From Aquicoccus sp. G2-2 (GTDB lineage: Bacteria; Pseudomonadota; Alphaproteobacteria; Rhodobacterales; Rhodobacteraceae): 64,000 nt of DNA. The DNA is taken from the NCBI RefSeq assembly GCF_034555965.1, contig NZ_JAYDCK010000003.1:3447501-3511500 (forward strand). The letters are read 5' to 3'. This document shows, piece by piece, positions 21,568 to 29,308 of this stretch. The notes under the pieces were generated by a model that was not told the DNA's origin, searched no databases, and saw nothing but the letters and a program-made list of their open reading frames with translations. Made by a program: the position numbers and the translations under genes. How positions within the stretch are numbered: position 1 is the first letter of the stretch; each line of letters begins with the position of its first letter.

Positions 21568-22518
21568 ATGAGAAAGCTTCTTGCAACAACGGCACTTGTT
21601 GCCGCAACTACGATGCCGCTTGTGGCGGGGATTACACCGACAGCTGCATTTGCTGACACGCAGTTTGTCCAGACCGCCCAGAAGACGGACTTTGAAGCCA
21701 GCAATCTGATTGGCGCGCGTCTTTATACCTCCGAGACGGAGTATGACGGCGGTGCGGTCGATGCGGCATCGAAAGACTGGAACGACGTTGGCGAGATCAA
21801 CGATCTGCTGCTGAGCAAGGACGGGCAAGTGCGCGCCGTGCTGGTTGATATCGGCGGGTTCCTTGGCATCGGTGAAAAAACCGTCGCGGTTGAAATGTCA
21901 GACCTGAAAATGGTTCAAGACAACGACAACCCGGACGATTACTTCGTCGTGCTTACAGCGACCAAGGACGTGCTTGATTCCGCACCTATGTTCGAAAGCC
22001 ACGACCAAGCGGCGATGAAGGCTGACGACAAGGCCGATGAACAGCAAGCAAACGCTGATGTTCAGACCGACGCCACGTCAGACGCCGCAAACGCTGACGC
22101 TGAGGCCGACGCCACGGCAGACGCGGCAGACGCTGAGGCCAACGCCAACGCCAAGGCTGATGCGGAAGACATGACCGCCGGCAACAACGCGCCCGCCGCT
22201 CCGTCCATCATGCATGACGGTTACAAGACCGTCGCGCACAAGGATCTGAGCGCGGATATGATTCAGGGCGCTACGGTTTACGATGTGGACGACAACAACA
22301 TCGGTGAGGTGTCCAAGCTAATCATGAGCGAGGACGGCAAGATCAACGCCGCTGTGGTTGACGTTGGTGGTTTCCTTGGCATGGGTGAAAAGCCGGTTGA
22401 GTTGCAGTTCGATCGGTTGACGATCATCCGCAAGGATGACGGCAATGATGTTCGGGTCTATGTGGACGCCACGGAAAAAGCTCTCAAGCAGATGCCGGAC
22501 TACGAAGAAGGTTCGTGA
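21568..22518 (+). CDS. Secreted protein with two PRC-barrel domains
   Basis: A 316-residue protein with a signal peptide ending near AAFA/D (about residue 30). Two PRC-barrel repeats are visible: one around NDLLLSKDGQVRAVLVDIGGFLGIGEKTVAVE and a second around SKLIMSEDGKINAAVVDVGGFLGMGEKPVELQ (written here as the start and end of each repeat only by motif). The repeats are joined by an Ala/Asp/Glu-rich linker with near-repeats of DAANADAEADAT, low-complexity and probably unfolded. PRC barrels are small adaptor domains. The AGGAGA site precedes ATG 21568. The gene has an EcfG-type promoter and its own terminator. Confidence 0.85.
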   Translation: MRKLLATTALVAATTMPLVAGITPTAAFADTQFVQTAQKTDFEASNLIGARLYTSETEYDGGAVDAASKDWNDVGEINDLLLSKDGQVRAVLVDIGGFLGIGEKTVAVEMSDLKMVQDNDNPDDYFVVLTATKDVLDSAPMFESHDQAAMKADDKADEQQANADVQTDATSDAANADAEADATADAADAEANANAKADAEDMTAGNNAPAAPSIMHDGYKTVAHKDLSADMIQGATVYDVDDNNIGEVSKLIMSEDGKINAAVVDVGGFLGMGEKPVELQFDRLTIIRKDDGNDVRVYVDATEKALKQMPDYEEGS

Positions 22519-22543
22519 ATCAAACCTGTGATGGGGCAACAAG

Positions 22544-22570
22544 GGGGCGGCATTCATTGCCGCCCCTTTT
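22544..22570 (+). terminator. Terminator of PRC-barrel gene
   Basis: A 9-bp stem GGGGCGGCA (22544-22552) with TGCCGCCCC (22558-22566) and a 5-base loop is followed by TTTT. It lies 26 bases after the stop. Confidence 0.9.
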
Positions 22571-22693
22571 CTATTGGGTTCGGTAAAACGCGGCGGCTCG
22601 ATCAAACGGGGAACTTCTTCGCCACCGTCTGCTGCCTTGATCATGCAAGATTATCTCCGCGCGCCAAGTGACGCGAAGTGTCGGACGTATGTC

Positions 22694-23386
22694 CTACATC
22701 CGTTCCTTGACGCCGCTGCGGATCAGCCACCAATTGACCGGATAGGCAGTTGCGAAACCGGCGAGCATGGCAAGCTGCATGGCGAACCAGAAGCTGGGGC
22801 TGGCCGCATCCAGCTTGGTATCAAGGCTTGGAAATATCACAAAATGAGCGATTGCCATGGCGCCGTACATGCCGACCTGCCACGCGGAAAGCGACAGGAC
22901 GTCTGCTTTGAACGCGACCCATAATCCTTCGCGCAATCCGAGGTCGCGCATCGGCGCAATCGCAAAATACTGAAATACGATGCCGATCCCGAGTGCAAAG
23001 ACGTAGTCGAGCCCCCAGACGGCGAATATGCGTTCTTCGAAAAGATGCGGATAGCCAAAAAGCAACAGAACGCCGGGCAGAGCCAGCGCCAAGGTTTCGG
23101 CAATGATGTCGCCTAATGTGCAGCCCGCCCCGCAATGCAACGCGCCCTTGGCGACAGCGATGGAGAATGGCGGATCATGCCGCGTGTCGCCGGATGTTTC
23201 ACGCCCGTGTTTCAGATAGAACCACAATAACAGAACGCTGCCGAACAGCGCGGAGATCGGCCAGACGAAGTTCATGATCGCCATCTTTGCCGGGTGTCGT
23301 ATCACGTCATGAACGATCCAGGCGGCGCAAAGCGCCCCTGTGCTTAGCGACAATACCGAAATCAGCGTCAGCGTATCGGTTGGCAC
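22694..23386 (-). CDS. DUF4396 membrane protein
   Basis: A 230-residue protein with about six hydrophobic segments. It contains the family block HCGAGCTLGDIIAE, with two cysteines and a histidine that could bind metal, followed by WGLDYVFALGIGIVFQYFAIAP. The family is common in alphaproteobacteria and has no assigned function as far as I know. No EcfG-type promoter was seen upstream, unlike most neighbours. The stop is convergent with the PRC-barrel gene. Confidence 0.82.
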   Translation of the reverse strand: MPTDTLTLISVLSLSTGALCAAWIVHDVIRHPAKMAIMNFVWPISALFGSVLLLWFYLKHGRETSGDTRHDPPFSIAVAKGALHCGAGCTLGDIIAETLALALPGVLLLFGYPHLFEERIFAVWGLDYVFALGIGIVFQYFAIAPMRDLGLREGLWVAFKADVLSLSAWQVGMYGAMAIAHFVIFPSLDTKLDAASPSFWFAMQLAMLAGFATAYPVNWWLIRSGVKERM

Positions 23387-23454
23387 GATGTTTCTCCGTG
23401 ACCGGGTTTGATGTTATGCGCAGGGCCGTCCTGATGTGGCCGCTCTTGTTGGGA

Positions 23455-23565
23455 TTACAAACGAGGTTTGCGCGCCCCGGTTGTGTGCCTTGCTGATGGT
23501 TGCGGCACAACATCTGCAAGGCCGAAGAGATTGCCGATGAAATACGTCAAGATCAGATAGAACAT
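23455..23565 (-). CDS. Small 36-residue protein with one membrane segment
   Basis: The reading frame starts MFYLILTYFIGNLFGLADVV and ends with a polar basic tail. It is very short, but it has a proper ribosome-binding sequence (AAGGAA) and a perfect EcfG-type promoter 37 bases upstream, divergent from that of the DUF883 gene. The combination supports a real stress-induced small membrane protein. I do not recognise a family. Confidence 0.6.
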   Translation of the reverse strand: MFYLILTYFIGNLFGLADVVPQPSARHTTGARKPRL

Positions 23566-23601
23566 GATACGTTCCTTTCGTGGGGTTTTCCGCTTGTGCC
23601 C

Positions 23602-23627
23602 AACGCGCGACTTGCCGCTCGGGTTCC
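23602..23627 (-). promoter_or_regulatory. EcfG-type promoter for small protein at 23565
   Basis: Minus strand: GGAAC (23623-23627), 17 bases, CGTT (23602-23605). Confidence 0.75.
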
Positions 23628-23659
23628 GCGCTGCCTTTCGGTTTTTTGTGGTTGTGGCG

Positions 23660-23685
23660 GGAACCAATCGGCGTGCCGGTGCGTT
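23660..23685 (+). promoter_or_regulatory. EcfG-type promoter for DUF883-holin operon
   Basis: GGAAC (23660-23664), 17 bases, CGTT (23682-23685), 40 bases before ATG 23725. It is divergent from the promoter at 23602-23627. Confidence 0.82.
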
Positions 23686-23724
23686 GATTTTCCAAGCAAA
23701 CACAAGCAACAAAGGAGACATCAC

Positions 23725-24054
23725 ATGGCAGAAGCAAAAAGCACCCTCAAACCAAATGACGCCGAAGCGCAGGCGCTGTCAGAACAGATGGCTGATCTGC
23801 GGGCCGATATTGCGGGTATCACAAAGACGCTTGCCGAGATGGGCGCCGCACGTGGCGAAGCCGCGAAGGAAAGCGCGCAAAACACGGTATCGGCGTTGCG
23901 CGATCAGGGCGAAAAAGCTTTGAAAGATGCGCAGGCCCGTGCCGAGGCCATCTCTCATCAGGCTGCGGATACCGTGCGGGAACAACCGGCAGTCGCGGTT
24001 GGCCTTGCGGTGGGCTTGGGTTTTCTGCTCGGGTTTGTCAGCGGCAGGAAGTGA
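23725..24054 (+). CDS. DUF883 (ElaB/YqjD-like) protein
   Basis: A 109-residue protein: a long charged amphipathic coiled-coil region (about residues 15-80, rich in Ala, Glu, Gln and Lys) followed by a C-terminal membrane segment VGLAVGLGFLLGFVSGRK. This layout matches the tail-anchored ElaB/YqjD family, which in E. coli associates with ribosomes or membranes in stationary phase. AAAGGAGA precedes the start. It is in an operon with the next gene, 3 bases apart. Confidence 0.85.
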   Translation: MAEAKSTLKPNDAEAQALSEQMADLRADIAGITKTLAEMGAARGEAAKESAQNTVSALRDQGEKALKDAQARAEAISHQAADTVREQPAVAVGLAVGLGFLLGFVSGRK

Positions 24055-24057
24055 TTG

Positions 24058-24408
24058 ATGTTCGCGGCTCTTTCTCAGCTTAAACACAAAGCGCGCGATA
24101 CTGCCCGTTCGGCGCTGTGGTTGACGATGGGCGCGGTCTTCATGCTGATTGCGCTGGCTTTCTTGACGGCGGCCTTATGGCTGCTGGTCGCACAAGATCA
24201 GAGTGCGCTGATTGCTACAACGGTGATTGGGGCGCTCTATTTCGTGGTGGCGGTGATCGCGTTTTTGCTTGGCTTGCGCGGCCATCGTTCCGTGCCAGAG
24301 CCGCCGGATGCGAAAGACGACGACCGACGGCAACCTCTGGTTCAGATCGCCGAGGGCTTTGCCGTCGGGATGCAGGCCGGGCGCGCCGCCAGATCGGAGC
24401 GCCGCTGA
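24058..24408 (+). CDS. Phage-holin-like (YqjE/holin 3-6 superfamily) membrane protein
   Basis: A 116-residue protein with two hydrophobic helices (about residues 20-45 and 50-80), then a charged cytoplasmic tail. ElaB/YqjD homologues are often followed by such a YqjE-type protein. It lies 3 bases after the DUF883 gene and shares its EcfG-type promoter. ATG 24058 is preferred over the TTG just before it. No sign of an actual prophage is nearby. Confidence 0.75.
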   Translation: MFAALSQLKHKARDTARSALWLTMGAVFMLIALAFLTAALWLLVAQDQSALIATTVIGALYFVVAVIAFLLGLRGHRSVPEPPDAKDDDRRQPLVQIAEGFAVGMQAGRAARSERR

Positions 24409-24416
24409 GCGGGCGG

Positions 24417-24445
24417 CGGGAAACTCAATCTTTGGGCGTTTCCCG
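24417..24445. terminator. Hairpin between convergent genes
   Basis: CGGGAAAC (24417-24424) pairs with GTTTCCCG (24438-24445), between the stops of 24058-24408 and 24452-24853. It could end transcription in either direction, although no strong T-run follows. Confidence 0.55.
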
Positions 24446-24451
24446 ACCGCT

Positions 24452-24853
24452 TCAGCGTGTCTTCAGTATTGATGACAGCGTGTCGAGCACCACCTGTTCG
24501 GTAAAGGGGCGCGCAAGGCTGCCCCAGCCGCGGGCACGCAAGGAGGCATCGGTGTTTTCGCTCGTGGTGAAGATCAGCAGGGCACCACGATCGTGAAGGG
24601 CGCGCGCAAGCCATGACTGGCTGAACCCGGCGTAATCCATTTCCAGAAAGGCGACGCTGAGGCTGGGCACATCCGCGAGTGCGCGGGCTGCTTCGTCCAG
24701 CTTGCGCGCAAAGACAATCCGGCAGGGACCGGCGCTTTGAAGTATCTGTGACAGATCGGTGGCGACCAGTGTGTCTTGTTCCAGGATGAAAAACACCGGC
24801 TCGCCGGGGGCTTTGGAATCGCGTGGTTCGGGATGTTTCAAGCAATTGTCCAT
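24452..24853 (-). CDS. Degenerate response-regulator receiver domain protein
   Basis: A 133-residue stand-alone receiver-like domain (FFILEQDTLVATDLSQIL, later ALLIFTTSEN, then LARPFT). At the usual phospho-aspartate site it reads AFLEMDY, so Glu71 appears to replace Asp, and the conserved lysine before PF is Arg115. Such changes suggest a receiver that is not phosphorylated or is locked. Asp73 is an alternative alignment. It is divergent from the Crp-type regulator gene with a palindrome between them. Confidence 0.65.
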   Translation of the reverse strand: MDNCLKHPEPRDSKAPGEPVFFILEQDTLVATDLSQILQSAGPCRIVFARKLDEAARALADVPSLSVAFLEMDYAGFSQSWLARALHDRGALLIFTTSENTDASLRARGWGSLARPFTEQVVLDTLSSILKTR

Positions 24854-24868
24854 ATCATGACACTCCGA

Positions 24869-24885
24869 AGACTAGTTCCTAGTCT
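24869..24885. promoter_or_regulatory. Palindrome between divergent regulators
   Basis: AGACTAG-TTC-CTAGTCT, a perfect 7-bp inverted repeat, lies 16 bases from the receiver gene start and 51 bases from the Crp-type gene start. It could be an operator for either product. Confidence 0.5.
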
Positions 24886-24935
24886 GGAACAAACTGCCGA
24901 TCATTGCATTAAACTTTGACATAGGGAGGAAAAAA

Positions 24936-25667
24936 ATGCAGACACGCTGTTTAAGCTGCCCGCTTCGCAAGATGTCGCTCTTCGCCCCGATTTCGGACGA
25001 AGAAGTGGACTTCATGCAAAGTTTCAAGTCAGGCGAATTGAAGGTCGAGGCTGGCACGACGCTGTTGATGGAAGGCTCCAACAGCCCGCAGCTTTACACG
25101 GTTCTTGACGGGATGGGCTTGCGTTACAAGACGCTGCCCGATGGCGGCCGGCAGGTGATCAATTTTATCATGCCGGGTGACTTCATCGGGCTTCAGGCCG
25201 GTGTCATGCAGGAGATGAAGCATTCCGCCGAATCCACGACCGCGATGACGCTATGCGTATTCGAGCGAAAGGCGTTGTGGCGGTTGTTTCAACAGCATCC
25301 CGAGCGCGCCTTTGATCTGACATGGCTGGCGGCGGTGGAAGAGAGTTTTCTGGGCGAGAGCCTAGCTGTTCTTGGACAAATGAGCGGACTGGAGCGGGTT
25401 GCGCGCACCTTTGCGCGCCTGCATCGGCGGCTGCGCGCGATGGGGGCCGAACAAGCGGGCGGAGTGCCGTTTCCCTATAGGCAGCAGGATCTGGCCGATG
25501 CGCTTGGGCTTTCGTTGGTACATACCAACAAGACCCTGAAAAAGCTGCGCGAGAAGCAAGTCGTTACGTGGCGCGACGGGGCGTTTGTTGTCCCAGATTA
25601 TGCCCGACTATGCGAGATTGCGCAGATGGCCCCCGAAAGCGCGCCGTCAGTTCGCCCGCTCATCTGA
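24936..25667 (+). CDS. Crp/Fnr-family transcriptional regulator
   Basis: A 243-residue regulator: an N-terminal cyclic-nucleotide-binding-like barrel (PQLYTVLDGMGLRYKTL, RQVINFIMPGDFIGL) and a C-terminal winged helix (YRQQDLADALGLSLVHTNKTLKKL). Cys5 and Cys8 (CLSCPLR) are the only N-terminal cysteines, too few for the classical Fnr iron-sulfur set unless another residue contributes. Stationary-phase or redox regulation is possible. The tail overlaps the convergent BrkB gene by 8 bases. Confidence 0.85.
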   Translation: MQTRCLSCPLRKMSLFAPISDEEVDFMQSFKSGELKVEAGTTLLMEGSNSPQLYTVLDGMGLRYKTLPDGGRQVINFIMPGDFIGLQAGVMQEMKHSAESTTAMTLCVFERKALWRLFQQHPERAFDLTWLAAVEESFLGESLAVLGQMSGLERVARTFARLHRRLRAMGAEQAGGVPFPYRQQDLADALGLSLVHTNKTLKKLREKQVVTWRDGAFVVPDYARLCEIAQMAPESAPSVRPLI

Positions 25668-26661
25668 GCTGGTATCGGCGGGGGATATCGTCGGCCAGCC
25701 GGGTTTCACCGTTCGAATCGATTATGTAATCGGCGACGAACGCTTCGCGCGCGCCGGGCGGGCGCTCTGCTCCGATGGTGGTGTCGGTGGCCGTGGCGAG
25801 TTCCAGCTCGGCATTGAGAAGCGCACCCAGCAGGATCACGTATGCGCTGATGTAAAACCAGAAGAGCAAGGCAACAACCGCACCGAGCGAGCCGTAAACT
25901 TCGTTATAATTGCCGAAATTGCGCAGGTAGATGGACAGCGCGAGCGACCCTGCGGTCCAGAAAAACATCGCGGCCAGTGCGCCGGGCGTGACCCACGGCG
26001 TGCGCGCGCCGCGCCGGTTCGGGCCGTAGCGGTAGAGCACCGCGATGCCAAAGAACACGACTGCCAGCAGAATCAGCCATTGCGCGACGGTGATTGCAAG
26101 TTCGGCAAGGACCGGGAGGCGCAGGAACGCCAGCACCGAGGGCAGGATGACCACAGATGCGATCGACACCATCGCGATGGCAAGCAGAACGAGGGTGAGC
26201 ACGATGGCCGTGCCATAGCGTTTCAACGGGTTTGCCCGGTGCTTTTCGCGGTAGATCGAGTTGAGCCCGCGAATGATGGCCCCGACACTGTTCTTGGCGG
26301 TCCAGAGCGCAAGCAGCAGCGAGACGAGGCTGGTCAGTTGAAGTGTGGAATTATTGGCCGAAACCAGCGTCGTGACCTGCTGCTGGAGGATCATGAAAAC
26401 ATCTTCTGGCAGCAATTGCGCCGCCAGCCCGAGCTGATCTTGGATCATTGATGGATCGGCCACGAAGCCCCAGATCGCGATAAGCGCGGCGAGGGCAGGG
26501 AAGATCGACAGCAGCGCATAGAAGGCAACCCCGGCCGACACGAGGCCGAGATTGCGGCGATCCGACTCGGTCCAGACCCGGCGCAGCACGTGCCACCATA
26601 TTTTTGAGTCGAAGTCGCTCGGGCGCATGACCCTACGCGCGGAGCGGTCGCGCCGCCGCAT
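25660..26661 (-). CDS. YihY/BrkB-family membrane protein
   Basis: A 333-residue protein of the YihY/BrkB family: six hydrophobic segments, with GVAFYALLSIFPALAALIA near the N-terminus, LWTAKNSVGAIIRGLNSIY, and YRYGPNRRGARTPWVTPGALAA. The older name ribonuclease BN is a known misassignment. The start at 26661 is chosen because it overlaps the stop of the PLDc_N gene by one base (TGATG), so both share the EcfG-type promoter at 26892-26917. Confidence 0.85.
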   Translation of the reverse strand: MRRRDRSARRVMRPSDFDSKIWWHVLRRVWTESDRRNLGLVSAGVAFYALLSIFPALAALIAIWGFVADPSMIQDQLGLAAQLLPEDVFMILQQQVTTLVSANNSTLQLTSLVSLLLALWTAKNSVGAIIRGLNSIYREKHRANPLKRYGTAIVLTLVLLAIAMVSIASVVILPSVLAFLRLPVLAELAITVAQWLILLAVVFFGIAVLYRYGPNRRGARTPWVTPGALAAMFFWTAGSLALSIYLRNFGNYNEVYGSLGAVVALLFWFYISAYVILLGALLNAELELATATDTTIGAERPPGAREAFVADYIIDSNGETRLADDIPRRYQLR

Positions 26662-26849
26662 CAGCGCACCGTTGTCGAGCGCGGTCCGGCGATCAGCCAA
26701 ATGATGACCCCGATCAACGGCAGGATGACGATGATCAGAATCCACAACACCTTGCTTCCGGTTGTTGCCGACGATCCGATTACCGACACGATGGCCCAGA
26801 GATCGAGTATCAGGATCAGCAGGCCACCCAGGCCACTCACTTCAAGCAT
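26661..26849 (-). CDS. PLDc_N-type small membrane protein
   Basis: A 62-residue protein with two hydrophobic helices (GGLLILILDLWAIVSVIG and VLWILIIVILPLIGVIIWLI) and a short basic tail GPRSTTVR. This is the phospholipase-D-nuclease N-terminal domain found alone in many stress and envelope operons. ATG 26849 is chosen by homology, with AAAGGAAACC upstream. First gene of a two-gene operon with BrkB. Confidence 0.8.
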   Translation of the reverse strand: MLEVSGLGGLLILILDLWAIVSVIGSSATTGSKVLWILIIVILPLIGVIIWLIAGPRSTTVR

Positions 26850-26891
26850 AACGGTTTCCTTTCGCATCACTGGACAGGTTGTCATTAACAC

Positions 26892-26917
26892 AACGCGCCA
26901 GACGGCGATGAAGTTCC
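26892..26917 (-). promoter_or_regulatory. EcfG-type promoter for PLDc_N-BrkB operon
   Basis: Minus strand: GGAAC (26913-26917), 17 bases, CGTT (26892-26895), 43 bases before ATG 26849. Confidence 0.82.
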
Positions 26918-27042
26918 CGTGCCGCGTCTGCCAGCGAATGCGCCTTGGCGGGCCTCGGAAGGTCCCTGACCGTGTTTCGAGTGGGCAAGCTTGCGCGCAG
27001 GGTCATCGGCGAATATCGCATGAATAGCCCGTCAGGTGGCGC

Positions 27043-28113
27043 TTAGCCGGTCCGGCGGGCCGCTGCCGGGTCGTTCGAGCCGCCCTGCGGCACCAGTGCC
27101 CGCACCAGTTCGCGCATGTGCAAGACCCCGACCTGTTGGCCGTCTTTCATTACGCGGTAGCGTTTCGTGGTGTCGCCCTCGGAAAGCTCGATCACCGATT
27201 CCAGCGTGTCGTCGTGATCGACCTCACCGGCCACCTCGCCGGTCGGGGTATCGGTTTTTTCCATGACCGAGCGGGTGCGCAGCACGCGGGCGCGATTGAT
27301 ATCGCTCACGAAGTCCTCGATATAAGGATCGGCCGGGTTCAGCAGGATATGCTGCGGCTCGCCTTGCTGGACGACAAAGCCGTCCTTGAGGATCACCAGA
27401 TGATCCGCCAGCTTCAGCGCCTCATCAAGATCGTGGGTGATGAACACGACGGTTTTTTGCAACTCATCCTGCAAGTCGATCAGCAGGTTCTGCATATCGG
27501 TGCGGATCAGCGGATCAAGCGCCGAGAACGCCTCGTCCATCAGCATGATGTCGGAATTGCTGGTCAATGCGCGGGCGATGCCGACACGCTGTTGCATCCC
27601 GCCGGAAAGCTGCGCGGGATACTGTTCGCCTTGGCCTTGCAGGCCGACGCGGTCCAGCCATTTCGTTGCCTCATCGCGGTAGTTTTTCTTGCTCTGGCCA
27701 TCCACAGCCGGGGCGAGGCCCGCGTTTTCCAGAACGGTGCGGTGCGGCAGCAGAGCGAATTTCTGGAACACCATCGACATGCGGTGCTGACGCAGATCGC
27801 GCAACTGCTTCTCTTTGTATTGCAGGATGTTGTCGCCATCGACCCAGACCTCGCCCGCTGTCGGCTCGATCAGGCGGTTGAGATGACGGATCAGCGTGGA
27901 TTTACCCGAACCGGAGAGGCCCATGACAACGGTTGTCTTGCCGTGCGGCATGTCCACGTTGATATCGTTGAGGCCCAGCACATGCCCGGTCTGGGCTTGA
28001 AGTTCGGTCTTGCCCATCCCCTCTTTGACGCGCTGAAGCGCCGATTGCGGATCGCTGCCGAAAATCTTGTAAAGCCCGCGGACCGAAATCTTGGGATCGT
28101 CTTGATTGCTCAT
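27043..28113 (-). CDS. Quaternary-amine ABC transporter ATP-binding protein (ProV/ChoV-like)
   Basis: A 356-residue ABC ATPase with Walker A GLSGSGKST, QKFALLPHRTV, signature LSGGMQQRVGIARAL, Walker B IMLMDEAFSALDPLIR and ITHDLDEALKLAD. The C-terminal 90 residues form a CBS-like regulatory part (KRYRVMKDGQQVGVLHM), as in betaine/proline transporters. It is the downstream gene of a binding protein-permease-ATPase set; 11 bases separate it from the permease. The substrate is probably betaine, choline or a related amine. Confidence 0.9.
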   Translation of the reverse strand: MSNQDDPKISVRGLYKIFGSDPQSALQRVKEGMGKTELQAQTGHVLGLNDINVDMPHGKTTVVMGLSGSGKSTLIRHLNRLIEPTAGEVWVDGDNILQYKEKQLRDLRQHRMSMVFQKFALLPHRTVLENAGLAPAVDGQSKKNYRDEATKWLDRVGLQGQGEQYPAQLSGGMQQRVGIARALTSNSDIMLMDEAFSALDPLIRTDMQNLLIDLQDELQKTVVFITHDLDEALKLADHLVILKDGFVVQQGEPQHILLNPADPYIEDFVSDINRARVLRTRSVMEKTDTPTGEVAGEVDHDDTLESVIELSEGDTTKRYRVMKDGQQVGVLHMRELVRALVPQGGSNDPAAARRTG

Positions 28114-28124
28114 GTTTGCCGTCC

Positions 28125-29153
28125 TCAGTTCGGTTGCTGTGCGTTGATGCGCGCCAGCGCAGCCTTGGTCACGCGGTCAAGGATGATTGCCAGAAGCACG
28201 ATCCCGAGCCCGGAAATCAGGCCGACGCCCAGCTCCAGATTGCGGATGCCGCGCAGCACCAGCACGCCAAGGCCCGGCGCCGAGACCAGCGAGGCGATGA
28301 CGACCATGGCAAGGCTCATCATGATGGTCTGGTTGACGCCCGCCATGATGTTGGGCAGCGCCAGCGGAATCTGCACGCCGTAAAGCTTCTGCCGCTTGGT
28401 CATGCCAAAGGCGTCGGCGGCTTCGATCACGTCCTTGTCGACCAGTCGGATTCCGAGATCGGTCAGCCGCACCACCGGCACGATCGCATAAAGGATGATC
28501 GCGATGCCGTAGAGCTTGGGCTCGGTCACGGAAAACAGGAAGATCAGCGGGATGAGATAGACGAAGGGCGGCAGCGTTTGCAGCATGTCGAGAATGGGAA
28601 TGATGGCACGCTGCACCCTGTCACTGCGCGACATGGCGATCCCTATGGGCACGCCGAGCACCACGCATATGAGCGCGCAGACAAAGATGATCGCCAGCGT
28701 CTGCATGGTGTAGTCGTAATAGTCTATGAAGGCGAGAAACCCGAACGCCACCGCGACCAGAGCGACGAGCTTGAACGACCGGCTGACCGCCCAGGAGATC
28801 AGCATCAGCGCGGGGATCATGATCCACCACGGCACCTCCTGCATGACCCAGAGCGCATCTTTGAGCGCCCAGCTCAGCGGTTGGGTGATCGGGTCGACCA
28901 CCACCTTGAGGCTGTCTTTGATGTTGAGAAACCCGTTTTCCAGCCCGAGCGTCAGATCGCGCGATTGCGGGATCGCCGCGCAGGCGTCATGCAGCGCATC
29001 GAGCGAGGGAAACGGCGTGTCCCACGCCGAAACGGCTTCTGTCTTGCCGGTGGCTTCGCTCATCAGATCGGCCATCGAGGCAAGTCCGCCGCCCGCATCC
29101 CCGCACCAGTCCCTGAGGCCGAGGGTGTCGAACACAAAATCGTAAGTCGCCAT
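28125..29153 (-). CDS. Quaternary-amine ABC transporter permease (ProW-like)
   Basis: A 342-residue permease. An N-terminal soluble stretch of about 95 residues is followed by about seven membrane segments. The EAA-type cytoplasmic loop reads EAADAFGMTKRQKLYGVQIPLALPNIMAG. ATG 29153 is chosen because GGAAG lies just upstream and the longer start lacks homology. It is separated from the binding-protein gene by a hairpin that probably lowers its expression. Confidence 0.87.
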   Translation of the reverse strand: MATYDFVFDTLGLRDWCGDAGGGLASMADLMSEATGKTEAVSAWDTPFPSLDALHDACAAIPQSRDLTLGLENGFLNIKDSLKVVVDPITQPLSWALKDALWVMQEVPWWIMIPALMLISWAVSRSFKLVALVAVAFGFLAFIDYYDYTMQTLAIIFVCALICVVLGVPIGIAMSRSDRVQRAIIPILDMLQTLPPFVYLIPLIFLFSVTEPKLYGIAIILYAIVPVVRLTDLGIRLVDKDVIEAADAFGMTKRQKLYGVQIPLALPNIMAGVNQTIMMSLAMVVIASLVSAPGLGVLVLRGIRNLELGVGLISGLGIVLLAIILDRVTKAALARINAQQPN

Positions 29154-29274
29154 CACTTCCTTTCCGGGGACTTGCGGCCCCCTGTCATTGTCGGCAGTCC
29201 GATTCACAATCAGTCAGTAAAACGCCCCACGCACCGCGCGAGGCGCTTTCGTAACTCATCGGTATGAAGAAAAA

Positions 29275-29297
29275 GGGCGGCACCTGCGGCGCCGCCC
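29275..29297 (-). terminator. Intercistronic hairpin in the amine-transporter operon
   Basis: GGGCGGC (29275-29281) pairs with GCCGCCC (29291-29297); on the minus strand it is followed by CTTTTTCTTC. It lies directly after the binding-protein stop and before the permease, so probably most transcripts stop here, giving excess binding protein. Confidence 0.75.
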
Positions 29298-29308
29298 CTG
29301 AAGCCGCG

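Noticed and set aside
22020-22180. Tandem repeat in the PRC-barrel gene as a possible mobile or CRISPR-like repeat
   Set aside because: It is an imperfect Ala/Asp codon repeat inside an intact reading frame.
24058-24408. Prophage remnant suggested by a holin-like protein
   Set aside because: No other phage genes, integrase or attachment repeats nearby; the pairing with DUF883 and the stress promoter explain it.
24884-24912. GGAAC upstream of the Crp-type gene as another EcfG promoter
   Set aside because: The base pattern 16-17 bases downstream is CATT or ATTA, not CGTT, so the match is too weak.
27118-29267. Two long plus-strand frames (421 and 383 codons) over the amine transporter genes
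   Set aside because: They lie opposite clear ABC transporter genes and their translations are His/Gln/Asp-rich shadows, common in GC-rich genomes.
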